64,000 nucleotides of DNA from Galeopsis tetrahit (lineage: Eukaryota; Streptophyta; Magnoliopsida; Lamiales; Lamiaceae): assembly GCA_963675135.1 (NCBI GenBank), contig OY776130.1:28078001-28142000 (forward strand), written 5' to 3'. Under the pieces are notes generated by a model. The model was not told where the DNA came from, searched no databases, and saw only the letters and a program-made list of their open reading frames with translations. The position numbers and the translations under genes were made by a program. The number at the start of each line of letters is the position of its first letter. The stretch's first letter is position 1. Shown piece after piece: positions 19,227 through 30,845 of the stretch.

Positions 19227-20496
19227 TGTAGGTCCCAAAGTTGAGTTTAATATTGAGTAAGCTAGTGAAAATGTCTAGAGGGGGGTGAATAGACTTTTCA
19301 AAATTCTTTCAATATATCAAAGTACAATATGCGGAATAACGAAATTAAACAATGAGCCCAATTCTAGTTTATACTCAACTTATTTCGAGAACTCTGTTAT
19401 GAACACTCAACTAGTCTTGTTCAGATATGTAATTAAACAGTAAATCAACTAATCACAAACAAAACAATAAAGTAAATCAAACACGAGATTTATAGTGGTT
19501 CGACAACTTGTCTACGTCCACTCTCATAAACTCAGTTGTGATATTCTTATTAACTCGTCTAATGGAGTAATGTGTTCTTGTAGCTTTAAGTCCCAAGAAA
19601 TAAGACTTAGATCTTCTCGATAACACTACCAAATGTTTCTTCGATCTAACTAGAGATTTACAAGTATCTAGCAACTTGAACAGTAAAAATAAAACTTCTC
19701 TTCGTTCAGTAGTAGCCTTTTGATCTTCACTTGTCTTGTGTAGCTTCACTTTCTGAACTTCAAACTCTGAGAGTAATTTTCTTCTTTGAATACGCTTCAG
19801 TATATCAATATGTCAGTAGTCTTTAATCGATGAATACGCCATGGTATTTATAGACTTCCAACTTCAAGAACTTTCAGTTGTGTAACCAACCTTTCTTGAA
19901 AACTAACTCTTAACTGTTACTCTTTATCCATCCACGCGTTTCTGTTTTTAATTAGTTATTTCTAACTAACTCTTCAATCCTTATCTTCAAACACGCTTTG
20001 AATAACTAACTTCTTCCTTCTTCACGTTGACTTGTCTTGTCTTGTCTTCACACACCTGTCTTGTTTCAACACTTAGACAAATTCTGAGCTTTCTTCTCAC
20101 TCTTCTTGTCTTGCGCAGTAGACTTCAGTAGTAGACTATAACTAATCTAATTCTAACAAGACTACTACATTACTTTAAGCTTTATAAAATAGCTTAGTCA
20201 ACTTATGAATCTATACAATGATTATAAACAATTACATACGAAAATCATGGGCTTCTATACAACATTGAATAGCTCAGTAAACAACCTAAACAATTATACA
20301 AAGTACTTATAAAACGTACTTGTCTTTCAAACACTTAAACTTGTCTTGTGAACACTACTGATCTGTTCAAGATGACTTCCATAACTAGACTAGATCAGTC
20401 AACACTTAGAAAATATTCAAGTCTACTTTTGGCTTATCAAAACTTCATCTTATCTTTTCATCATTTAGGACTTGTTCTAGGATTCATATCCCAACA
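19227..20496 (-). repeat. 3' LTR, host Sirevirus-like element
   Basis: 1270 bp, ending (plus orientation) GATTCATATCCCAACA. The small open frames inside recur in the other LTR and are not genes. Confidence 0.95.
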
Positions 20497-20510
20497 ATTT
20501 CCCCCTTTTT
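20497..20510 (-). promoter_or_regulatory. Polypurine tract of the host Sirevirus-like element
   Basis: AAAAAGGGGGAAAT on the minus strand immediately before the 3' LTR, the site that primes plus-strand DNA synthesis. Confidence 0.85.
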
Positions 20511-20690
20511 GATGAAGCCAAAACTACTTGAATCTTTTCTCAATAGTAGACTAGTTAAGTAGTTATCTTGTCTTTAACATCAAATAGTACTTATCTTTTT
20601 CATTCATTCAAATAAGATCAGTAGATATTACACATACTTAATCAAAATCAAAAACTAAGTAACAGAGCAAACAAAAACAAACAAAAACAA

Positions 20691-23600
20691 CTAATCTGTT
20701 ATGTTACCTCCTTCAAGATTTGGAACACAAAACGCATCGAGGAGTCTTCTGTGTATTACTCTGATATGCTCTTCATCATCAATCTTCTCCTTGTCTAGTA
20801 GCTCTTCCTCAAACTTCTTAATGTAGTTGAAGTCGATCCTCTTTCCTGAGCTAAGCATCAGAGTAGCCCATTTCGGATAGATTGGCACCAAGATATTGAA
20901 ATTTACAGCAGCAGATATCCTCATTATCAGGTTCCATAACATCTGATTCTGACCTTCCATAAACTTGTCAAAAACAGCATAGAGTTCATCAGAACTATCA
21001 GCATCACCAAATTTTCTGATTATCCATTGATCCAACTCCCATTGCAACTTGACCTTGAACCAATCTTCACGATGTTCTTTGTAAATGAAGTTGTCAATGT
21101 AAGCATCTTCAATCTGGTCTGGATTAGCTTTCAACTTCTGTAGCCTTCTGATATGCTTTCCAACCTTCTTTTGGCTTGCATAATGAGATTCATCATCCTT
21201 CTCAACTTTCTGCTTCTTCACGATCGCAATTGTTTCAGCTTCTTTTGGTTCTTCAATAACCAATTTTCTCTTTACATGTCTTGTCTGAACCTCAGCTTCA
21301 GGAGTTGCAACACTCTTGCCTTTCTCCTTTCTCTTCAACTCTTCTGCTCTAGCTTGCTCAAGATCTGCCTTCTTGACTAACTTGCCTCTCTTAGGCCTCT
21401 TCAGATCTTGCATAACTATCGCAGCTTCTTTTATCTCTGGTTCAGTAGACTTAGATTTTTCAACTTCAGCTTCGACTCTACTCGTCTCTTCCCCCTTTTT
21501 GTCTTCATCATTCGCCTTGAGAGTGAAAAGAGAAGTAAAGCGATTCATTTCTTCTAGCATAGCTTCCTTCATGTGATGCGTCTTCTCGTGACTCGATCTG
21601 TCAAGACGATCAGTAGCCAATTCTAGCTTCTGATGCGTCTTCTCGTGACTCAGCTTGTCAAGACGATCAGTAGCCAATTCTAGCTTCCTTGTACTTAGGG
21701 CTGTTATTCGAGCCGAGCCGAGTATTTGAAGTTCGAGCTCGGCTCGAGCTCTTCGGCTCGATAACATTGACGAGCTAAGAAACGAGCTCGGTTTGACTCG
21801 TTAAAGGGTCTAACGAGCCTATCGAGCCGAGCCTAACGAGCCTAATGGAATTTAAATAAAAAAATTAGATATCGAGCCTAACAAGTCGAGCTCGAGCCGG
21901 CTCGTTAGTAAATTGAGTATCTAACGAGCTCGAGCTTGGCTCATTTAACGAACGAGCCGAGCCGAACTCGAGCCTTATCGAGCCGAGCCGAGCTCACGAG
22001 CGGCTCGGTTCGTGTAACAGCCCTACTTGTACTAGAAACTAGTTCATCTTTGAAATGCGTAGCTGTCTGTCTGAGCAACCTGTTCTGTTCTGTCAACTCA
22101 GTTAGAACAGTTCGTGAACGCACCAACTGGTCTTTTGCTTCTCTTCTCTGCTCATCAGCTATCTTGATCTTCACCCTATAGAGTCTCTCCATCTTACTTG
22201 ACTCTTCAGCTAACGATCTAGCAAAGGTGATCGATCTCTTTTCAGAGTAGTCAACTTGTCTCTTCAAGAAGTCTTCAACCTGAGCATACATCTCTTCTCG
22301 GAAGGTTGAGTCCATCTTGTTGACTTCACCAACTATCAATTCTCTTGAGCTGTCTACGAGAGATTGATTCTGTTCAACAAGGACTTCTTTCAGCTTTGAG
22401 TTTAAGAACTCATCTATAGCAGATTGAACAACACCTTTCAAGTCTGTTTTTAACTCATCTAAAAAACCTTAAGGAAAAACTTGAGTAGATTAAGTCTCAA
22501 CCGCAACATCCTCTTGATCTTTCTCAATTAGCTCATCTTCATCAAACATGATGGCTTCAACAAACTCATCATCTTCTTCACCAAGAACGATCAAGTCGTC
22601 TTCTGCCTCAGCACTGTCAGCCTCATCTTCAAGATGATCAGGAACATTCTCTAATTCCAATAGAGGTTCTGAAGTCTGAATTGCAGCATCAACAAGCTCA
22701 GCTTTCGACTCTTCTTCCACAAGATCAATTTGAACTCCGACTTCAAACTTGTCTTGAGAAGACAGCACGTCATCAGAAATGTTCAGCATCCTCTTCACTA
22801 GAGCAGTTAGAGCATGAGGAGGGAACAACTCTGAGTGGTCTTCGACTCCACTGTTCTCCTTCTGCTCCATCTCCCAATCTTGAAAATTGGAGATTCCACC
22901 CATTCCAGTGATAACTTCAAAAAGGTCTTCCGTTGGGGCCTTCTTCAATGCAACCCACGTGCATATCCTTAGAAGTTTCTCAAATTGCTCTGTAGAAGAG
23001 TCTATCTCAACTGACGGAAGCATCTTCCTTAGATTGTTGCTAACTTTCGATCGCAGCCTCTTCTCCCTTAAGCACATAGGATAATAAACCAGGGATTCGA
23101 ATGTAATTTCAGAAGGGGTCTGAGCAAGTGGGGTCCTTGTCTCAGTTGTTGCAGTGGCAACTAGAGTCTTTTCTGAAATAGATGGGTTAAGGGGTTCAAC
23201 ATTTTCTGTTGAGGTAGAGGGAATTTGGATTGTGGTTTCTAGGGGCGTTGATGTGGTTTGGTTTGGTTTGATAACTGTAGGATTATCAGTTGTGTCATAT
23301 ATAGTAGTGCCTTGGGTTATGTTGGTCCTCAGTGGTTTCACTGCCAACACTGATGAGGTTTTGGGTACAGGTCTGGCACGAGATCGAAGTGATCTTGCCT
23401 TGGTTTTCACGGGGAGAGAGAGAGGAATAGAAAGAGTTCTAGAAGAAGAACCAACCTTTTCCGCAGTCGACTTGTCTGGCGAGGGACTCGACTCGACTCT
23501 CACCAGTCGATAGGTTTCAGCAACTTCAGGACTAGTCTCCTCCTCTTTCTAAGACTCTTTGTCGGATTGAGTCTCCTCTGAATCACCAGCAGCCTCGAAC

Positions 23601-24574
23601 ATAGCCTCTTCTGGCACATAATCAACTAGCCTTCCACTAGTTCCAGACTCATCAACCTCTTCTGATTCTTCACCATCCGACTCGTCTTCCTCTGAACTAG
23701 ACGAGGCGGCCTCAATCATCGCATCTAGAGGATTGATTTGGACCTGTCTTGGAGCAGCAGTCCTGGCAGCAGCTTGCTTTGCCAAGGCCTCCTTCTTCAG
23801 ATAATGCTTGAGGGCATGGAACGGCTTGCCCTTGCTCCAAGTCGTCTTGTTTGGCAACAAGATGGGTAAAAGGATACTCAGCTTGTTTCCAAATCCAACA
23901 ATAGCAGACACTACCCAGTTTGCTGAATCAGTGTCGACTCTCACATTTCTTTCAAAGTACATAAGACGATCCGCAAACAACTTGTACCAATTGCCTTCAG
24001 TGATGCTGTCATAGATCGCGGCCATCACTCTCGCCTTTTGTAGAGTCACTGAATCATAACTTCTGGTGACACACAGCAACATTTTTGAAGCAATATCAAG
24101 AAGAGTCCTATACTTGTCTAGGAGCTCTTTCTTCTTGACAGCAGGAACTTTGCCATCTCGATTCAATCGAAGCTTCTTTCCACAAAAGATGCTTAAGTAT
24201 CTCAGCTCCTGGCCAATAGCATAGTTTTCCACATCGATGGAGCCAATAGGCAGCTTCAATGTTTCGAACATAATCTCTCGAGTAAGCTCTACTCGACTTC
24301 CACCAACAAACGATTCTATGGAGTCGCCTCTTCTGGTTGCATTGGCATAGAACTCCAACACTTCTTCTTCCAACACCACCTCTGGAAATGATTCCAAGTA
24401 GGGTCTCAACCCACAACGGCAGCACTTCATCAACACCTCCTTGTTGTCATCGGTGTGATTGCCTTTGAAAAATACGGAACCTTCCACATGCACCTTGCCT
24501 TCAGATGCATACTTGCCTAGGTCGAACCTAGCCTGCATGTTAGTTCTAACATGGAACAAGGATACAATCGACAT
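20691..24574 (-). pseudogene. Third ORF of the host Sirevirus-like element (env-like position), broken
   Basis: Lies between pol and the 3' LTR on the same strand. From ATG at 24574, about 340 codons resemble the plant-transposon-associated protein region (LESFPEVVLEEEVLEFYANA near residue 63, then a conserved Arg/Leu-rich middle). Acidic Ser/Glu-rich segments and long coiled coil follow. The last block is WELDQWIIRKFGD...FDKFMEGQNQMLW. Segments 23549-24574, 22490-23503 and 21941-22441 share one frame and are separated by in-frame stops (TAG near 23549, TAA near 22490 and 22471). The last segment (20691-21767) follows a 330 bp hAT MITE with its 8 bp duplication. The block KLELATDRLD-x-x-SHEKTH is tandemly repeated in that segment. 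I see no clear signal peptide or transmembrane segment, so calling it an envelope protein is unsafe. Confidence 0.75.
21696..22025. mobile_element. hAT-type MITE inside the retrotransposon third ORF
   Basis: Left end TAGGGCTGTTATTCGAGCCG, right end CGTGTAACAGCCCTA. The 8 bp duplication CTTGTACT is at 21688-21695 and 22026-22033. The interior is built from CGAGCC/GGCTCG motifs in both orientations and can fold back on itself. It interrupts the minus-strand coding frame after residues LVSST. Confidence 0.93.
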
Positions 24575-25171
24575 GATATATGAATAGGTTAAGAACGAAC
24601 AATTTAGTTTTTTGCAAGAAATCGATTGCTTGAGTAGGAGAGTAGTGAAAACGTAGGAGAGAAGAGTGGAACTGTTTAGGGTTTTTTTAAAACTGATTAA
24701 ACACTTAGAGTATTTTGAATCATAAGAACACTTATCTTGTCTGTTCGAGTCTATCCAGAACAGACGAGTAGACTCATGTGCACCAGACGAGTTCCCCCTT
24801 CGACTGTGCTTGTCTATTCTGAATGTCGAACGACTTCATGTACCTATCTTGTCTTATGCAACGTATGATCGTAGGTACAAGTAGAGTAGAATAATTAAGA
24901 TGAATATCAATCTAAAGCAATAGTCAAGGTTTCGAACAAGATGACTTTTAACAAACTTAAGAGTCAACATAAGGATATTTAAGAAATCATAGATTCCCCC
25001 TTAAATGTTTATTCCCTTAGTGTTACCCTCAGCTTTACCAGCTTCCTCATCGGGTTGTTTGGTCATCTTGTCTGACCTTGTATACCTGTCTGTTGAGCGA
25101 GTAGACGAGTGCTCTGTTCCAGTGATCTTGTCTCCTTATTTCTTTGATGTACCTGTCTGGTTAGTACATAG
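24575..25171 (-). other. Spacer between pol and third ORF of host element
   Basis: Non-coding DNA of the retrotransposon. It ends with the pol stop codon at 25172 and precedes the third ORF start. A long spacer here also exists in the nested relative (34132-35366). It probably carries signals for expressing the third ORF, but none is identified. Confidence 0.6.
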
Positions 25172-26763
25172 CTATAGGCAAGTAGGGTCTAGATCAATTA
25201 GTCCTAGACTAATGCATAATTCACGAAAACGAGCCTCAGGTAATGGTTTTGTGAAAATATCAGCTCTTTGAAAATCAGTATGAATCTTTTCCATGCGAAT
25301 ATCTTTATTTTCTACATGATCACGTATGAAATGATGTTTCACATCAACATGCTTACAACGTGTGTGCAAAACAGGATTTTGTGTAATGGCAATGGCACTA
25401 TTACTATCACAGAAAATAGGAACATTTGATTCATATATGTTGTAATCTCTAAGTTGTTGCATGAGCCAAAGTAGTTGACTACAGCAGCTACCAGCAGCCA
25501 TGTACTCGGCTTCGGTAGTAGAGGTAGCCACACTAGTGTGCTTTTTCGAAAACCATGAAATGAGTTTTGTGCCTAAGAATTGACAAGAACCGGATGTAGA
25601 TTTCCTATCTATTCTACAGCCACCAAAGTCAGAATCTGAGTAGCCACTTAGAGATAAATCATCATTTGAAGGATACCATATACCACGATTGATGGTTCCT
25701 TTCAAATATTTCAATATCCGTTTAGTGGTTTCCATATGACTCTCTTTTGGATTAGCTTGAAAACGAGCACATACACCAACAGAGAATGCAATATCAGGTC
25801 TACTAGCAGTCAAGTACAGTAATGAACCAATAAGACCACGATAATATGTTTGATCAGCACACTTACCATGTTCGTCTGGATCCATCCTGTATGTAGGTAG
25901 CATAGGTACTCCAGTAGACTTGCATGTCTTAATACCATACTTATCTAGTAGATTTCTAGTATACTTTGCTTGATTTATGAAAATCCCATCAGGAGTCTGT
26001 TTTACTTGAAGACCAAGAAAGTAATTCATTTCACCCATCATAGACATCTCAAATTTACTTTGCATGAGTGTTGAAAAACTTTCACTCAGCTTTTTGTTAG
26101 GTGAACCAAAAATGATATCAACTACGTAAATTTGGACGAGTAAAATGTCTTTCCCTTCTTGTCTTCTGAACAAGGTTCTATCGACCTTGCCCTTAGTAAA
26201 ACTATTTTCTAATAGAAAGAGAGAGAGAGAGAGTATCATACCATGCTCTTGGAGCTTGCTTTAGTCCGTATAAGGCTTTCTTTAATCTGTACACCTGGTT
26301 GCCTTTGACTTCGAAACCTGGAGGTTGTTCAACATACACTTCTTCCGCAAGAATACCGTTAAGAAATGCACTTTTAACAACCATTTGATATACAGTAAAC
26401 TTCATATAAGCAGCATATGCGAGGAACAATCGAATGGCTTCTAGTCTAGCAACAGGAGCATATGTTTCATCATAGTCTATGCCTTCAGCTTGTGAATAGC
26501 CTTGGGCTACTAGTCTAGCCTTATTTCTAACAACTACATCATTCTCATCTTTCTTGTTTTTGAAAATCCATCGAGTGCCAACTACATTATGATGTTCCGG
26601 CCTATCGACAAGTTCCCAGACGTCGTTTCGAACAAACTGGTTCAACTCGTCTTGCATAGCGATGATCCAATTACTATCAGCCAATGCCTCTTTTACAGTG
26701 GTAGGCTCGATAGAAGAGAGGAAACAACACCAGCAAAACATAGTTGGACTAGGCTGTTCTTGC
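25172..26763 (-). pseudogene. Reverse transcriptase and RNase H of host Sirevirus-like element
   Basis: Reads from NKARLVAQGYSQAEGIDYDE through AFLNGILAEEVYVEQPPGF and KKALYGLKQAPRAWYD to RNase H (STTEAEYMAAGSCCSQLLW, then CDSNSAIAI). There are two lesions. A GA-repeat run (26213-26235) replaces unique codons after WYDTLS and shifts the frame. The catalytic YVDD reads YVVD (GTT for GAT at about 26122). The N-terminal end is cut at 26763 by the nested element and resumes at 38666. Confidence 0.92.
26213..26235. repeat. (GA)n microsatellite inside reverse transcriptase
   Basis: An uninterrupted GA run of about ten repeats at a spot where the related plus-strand element has ordinary codons (LFLVENG). 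It causes the frameshift. Confidence 0.85.
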
Positions 26764-28113
26764 TGTTGGGATATGAATCCTATAAACAATGTTCTAATTG
26801 ATGATTATATGTTTTGATGGCCAAAAGCAACTTTTGAGTTATGGATATATGTGATTCTATGTGAGTTATATGGACTGAGTTTACTGATCTTAATGTGATA
26901 TGAAGTTTAAGTTTACTGATCTTAGTATTTTACTAATCTGATATATGAACTGTTTAAGAACTAAGCTGATGAGTGAATTGTATAGACAGCTTATAGTATA
27001 GGACTTAGTTATACTCATCTGTATGTAGTTCAGTTGATGTATATATAGGTTTTATATTTGTAAAGTTGTATTCTATTGTATTCAGCATTGTGAAAGTTAG
27101 AACAATAGATTAGATGGAAGTCAGAAGACTAAAGATGACTAAGAGATATCAGAAGACTACTTCAGAGTATGAAGAATTCAGAGAAGTTATTGAAGGAAGC
27201 TGAACAGTTTTGGAAGAACTGTGCTGACTGACCAAGAGCAGTAAAACTAAGAAGAGTAGTTTACTGTGCTGAGTTGGTTTGTTTGAAGAATAAGTTTGGA
27301 TGACTTATTTAAAGCGTAACTAAAGATATTTGAAGATATGCTGAATTGGAAAGATAAGTTTTAAGTTGGTTACAAAGAAGGAAGTTACAACAAGAAACGG
27401 TTATGAGTTAGTTGAGAGTTAGTTCACAAACTGCTAACTGTCATACTAGATCTTATAAATACCGTGTGATCTTCTACTTGAAAAGACTACTGACACTACT
27501 AATACAATTACTATTCAAGAGCAATCAAGAAGCATTCAAGTATTCAAGCACTCACAGAGTCAAGAAGATCGTACTGAAGAGAAGCCACAGATCTGATTTG
27601 AAGAATCAAAGGCTACTGCAAAGAGAAGTTTTACTTTTCGTTTTAAGTTTGTATTGTGTAAACAAGTGTGCTAGTTACTTGTAAAATTACTAGTAGATCG
27701 AAGATATACCTGGTGGTATAATCGACAAGATCAAAGTCTTAATCTTGGGACTCTAAGCTACAAGTACTCAAGAAGGAAAGAGTAATAAAACATCGCAACT
27801 GGAGTTGTGAGAGTGGATGTAGACATTTGTCGAACCACTATAAAAATCTTGTGTTCTTTACTGTTTGTTTTGATTAACTGTTGATATATTTGTTTAACCA
27901 AGAACAGTAAGTTTTTTAAGAAAAGATTTAAAGAAAAGTTGAGTATAAAAGCTAACTGTTAAGTACTGAGCTGATTTTAAGAACAGTATTGTACAGAACG
28001 TATTTCCGCACTTAAACTCTGATATTTTGATAGAATTTGAAAAGTCTATTCACCCCTCCCCTCTAGAATTTTTCTTAGCTTACTCAATCTAAAACTCAAC
28101 TTTAGGACCAACA
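26764..28113 (+). repeat. 5' LTR of nested Sirevirus-like element
   Basis: 1350 bp. TATA-like and poly(A)-like sequences are present but not assigned. A 90-codon frame near 27412 recurs at 37964 in the other LTR and is a shadow. Confidence 0.95.
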
Positions 28114-28115
28114 AG

Positions 28116-28127
28116 TGGTATCAGAGC
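28116..28127 (+). promoter_or_regulatory. Primer binding site (initiator tRNA-Met type)
   Basis: TGGTATCAGAGC two bases after the 5' LTR, complementary to the 3' end of plant initiator tRNA-Met, as usual for Copia elements. Confidence 0.95.
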
Positions 28128-28274
28128 AGTAGTTCTTTGGACTGCTGTTTCTTGATAACCTTGTAGACTTTGGGGAAAGTCTAATTGTTTCTCATTACTG
28201 ATACTTGTTTCTTGATCTTACTTGTCTTTCTTGACCTATCTGTCATACTACTGATCTTAACTGTCTGTTCTATC

Positions 28275-30813
28275 ATGGAATAAACTAACATCAATAAACT
28301 TCCAAAGTTCAAGGTTGCAGATTACGATTACGGGAAACTGAGGATGGAGGCCATCTTTAGTTCAACCCATGATCTAATGATGTCTGTGATCAAAGAAGGG
28401 CCTATTACTACCATGATACCCAACACTGCAACTCTGGAGCCTTCAAAAGCCATTGGTGTTCTCGTGCCAAAACCCAGGTTAGATTTAACTACTGAGGAAA
28501 TGAGGCAAAACAACTTAGACAGCTTGGCAAAGAATTACATTTTGCACACCCTTCCCAACGAGTATCTTGGGAAAGTGGTTAAATGTAAATCAGCAAAAAG
28601 AGATGTGGGACAAGTTAGCTATCATTTGTGAGGGAACTTCTCTTATAAAAGAAAGCAAACTATCCACTGCTGTCCAGCGGTTCGAATCATTCAAAATCAA
28701 GACTAGTGAAACAATAGACCAGCTCGATACTCGTTTTACAAAGATTATGAATGATCTGGATGTTTTAGGTAAGACTTATACCAATAGGGAGATCAATTTA
28801 CGTATCCTTAAAGCCTTAGATGAAAGGTGGAAAATGGTCACACTGATCATTAAAAACACTCAGAATATAGATAATTGGTCTGCTGAAACTACCTTCCAAA
28901 CCCTTCAGGCACATGAGTTTGAATTGGATGAAGAGGATCCAATAGTTAGTGGTGATAGGGTTAAGGAAATCTCCAAGAGCATTGCACTTAAGGCATCTAC
29001 CTCTAAGAAGCCTAGATCATCTATGTCTAAGTCTTCAAGCATAAAAGATGAACTGGAGAGTACTGATCTTGATCTTAAGGATCAGTTGAATTTAATGATT
29101 AAGAGGTTTGACAAACTTAACAAGAGGTATGGTAGATATAAAAGATTCTATAAGGACACTCAGGGCTCTAATAACAGGGACTCTTCTAGGACCAGAAGGG
29201 ATCACAAATCTTCTGAAAGGAGAGATGAGGTCTCTAATGAGAAAAGAAAAGATAGGAACTCTGCTGATAGGAAGGATAGGAACTCTACTGATAGAAAGGA
29301 CAGGAACCGATATCATTCTCCTTCTAAACGTTCTACTAATGAACCTTTGTGCTATAACTGTGAAAAGCCAGGTCATTACATCCATGAATGTCCTGATCTG
29401 AGTGCTGAAGACAGAAGAGAAAGAAAAGCAAGGAGAGATCGCAAATATGCAAAGGGTAAGAGGGCAATGGTGGCCAACAATGAATCTGATAAGGATTCAG
29501 ATGAGTTGCCATCGTCTTCTTCTGATTACCCTTCTAGCAGTGAGAAAGAAGTCTTCATTGCAGATGATGGACTAGTCATGATGGCAAAAATAGACCAAGA
29601 GGTATCTTCTGTCACATCCTTTCAATCTTGTGATGAATCTGATTCTGATTCTGATTTATGTGACACTGCTGATAGTAGTGTAGGGAGTATTCTTCATCAT
29701 TCCAATGGAATGAATGAAGAAGACCTCCTACCAGCTAACAAAACATTCATGGAAATCAGTGATGAGAACATATCTTTAAGACAAGAAATCATGAGTCTTA
29801 GAGAAGCACAAATGCAAGTGGATCCTAATATAACTGTTCTAAATGCACGACTATCAAAAGAGTTGTCACAACTCAAAGATAAGTATGCATCTATGGACAA
29901 GTTATATCAGGGTATGCTTCATACACAAGCTAAAGAGACAAATGAGTTCAATGACTTAAAGATTAAATGTGAAAAACTTGAAGAGCGCAATAGATTCTTA
30001 GAATTTGAAGTACTGAGCTTGGATCTAAAGCTATCTGATATGATTAACTCTTCTAAGATCAATCAAACATTATCAGACAGATACAGAGCTCCTTATGACA
30101 AGAGTGGAATAGGTACTGATCTGCCTAGTCCCTCTACTTCAGGCATTAAGAACACTACTGGAGCTAGTTCAAGTTCTTTGCAATTAGATAAAGGAAAAGA
30201 ACCTATGACCTATGATAATGAACCAAAATCCAAAGTACAGTCTAAATACATTCCTCCTACTACCAAGAATGGTAATCAGAAGAATGGATCTAGACCAGTA
30301 CAGTCAAGACCATACCAGAAGAGTTCTACTCCTCTGACCAGAGCTGAAAAGTCCTGGATTCAGAAGAGGCAGACTCGGAACAGTAGGTCAAGACAAACAC
30401 AGGCAAGTTGGAAACAGCCTAGATCTCCTTTTATAAGGCAGTCTCAGCTGTACTCAACTAAACCTAGGAAATTTGTGCCTCATTATCATAACAAACCTGT
30501 TCTTTATCCTCCACCTTTATCTTATGATATCATTGGAGAGGAAAGACAAAAACGCATCTATAAGCCGTATGGTCCACAGGCTTTTAGGCCATATGCAAAC
30601 TATTACAGACATACAGATCTTCCTGAAAAAGGGATAGAACCAAGGAAAGGCTATCTCAGAAAAATAGATCCTAAGTCTGCTGATAATTTGGATAAGGTCA
30701 ACAAAGTACTGTTTTGTGATAAGCATGGTAGAAAACTTAAGAGGTCTCAATTATTCAAATCTTCAATGTTTATTTGGATACCTCTTAATGCTAACCCCCA
30801 AGGACCCCAGTAA
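28275..30813 (+). pseudogene. Gag of nested Sirevirus-like element, two early lesions
   Basis: The likely start is ATG at 28275, followed at codon 3 by TAA. The capsid region then reads on (LPKFKVADYDYGKLRMEAIF) until an extra A in the run at about 28597 shifts the frame. From 28567 the frame is open for 748 codons: rest of the capsid, a basic Arg/Asp/Ser repeat region, a CCHC zinc knuckle (CYNCEKPGHYIHEC, near 29350), then a long coiled-coil and Pro/Tyr-rich tail characteristic of the large Sirevirus Gag. The end ...NPQGPQ-stop is shared with the host element. Confidence 0.92.
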
Positions 30814-30845
30814 AGAAAGGGTACCTAAGTTATTAAGATCACTAC

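Noticed and set aside
20691..24574. Reading the third ORF as a viral envelope protein
   Set aside because: No signal peptide, transmembrane helix or glycosylation-rich region was seen. Position alone does not justify the name.
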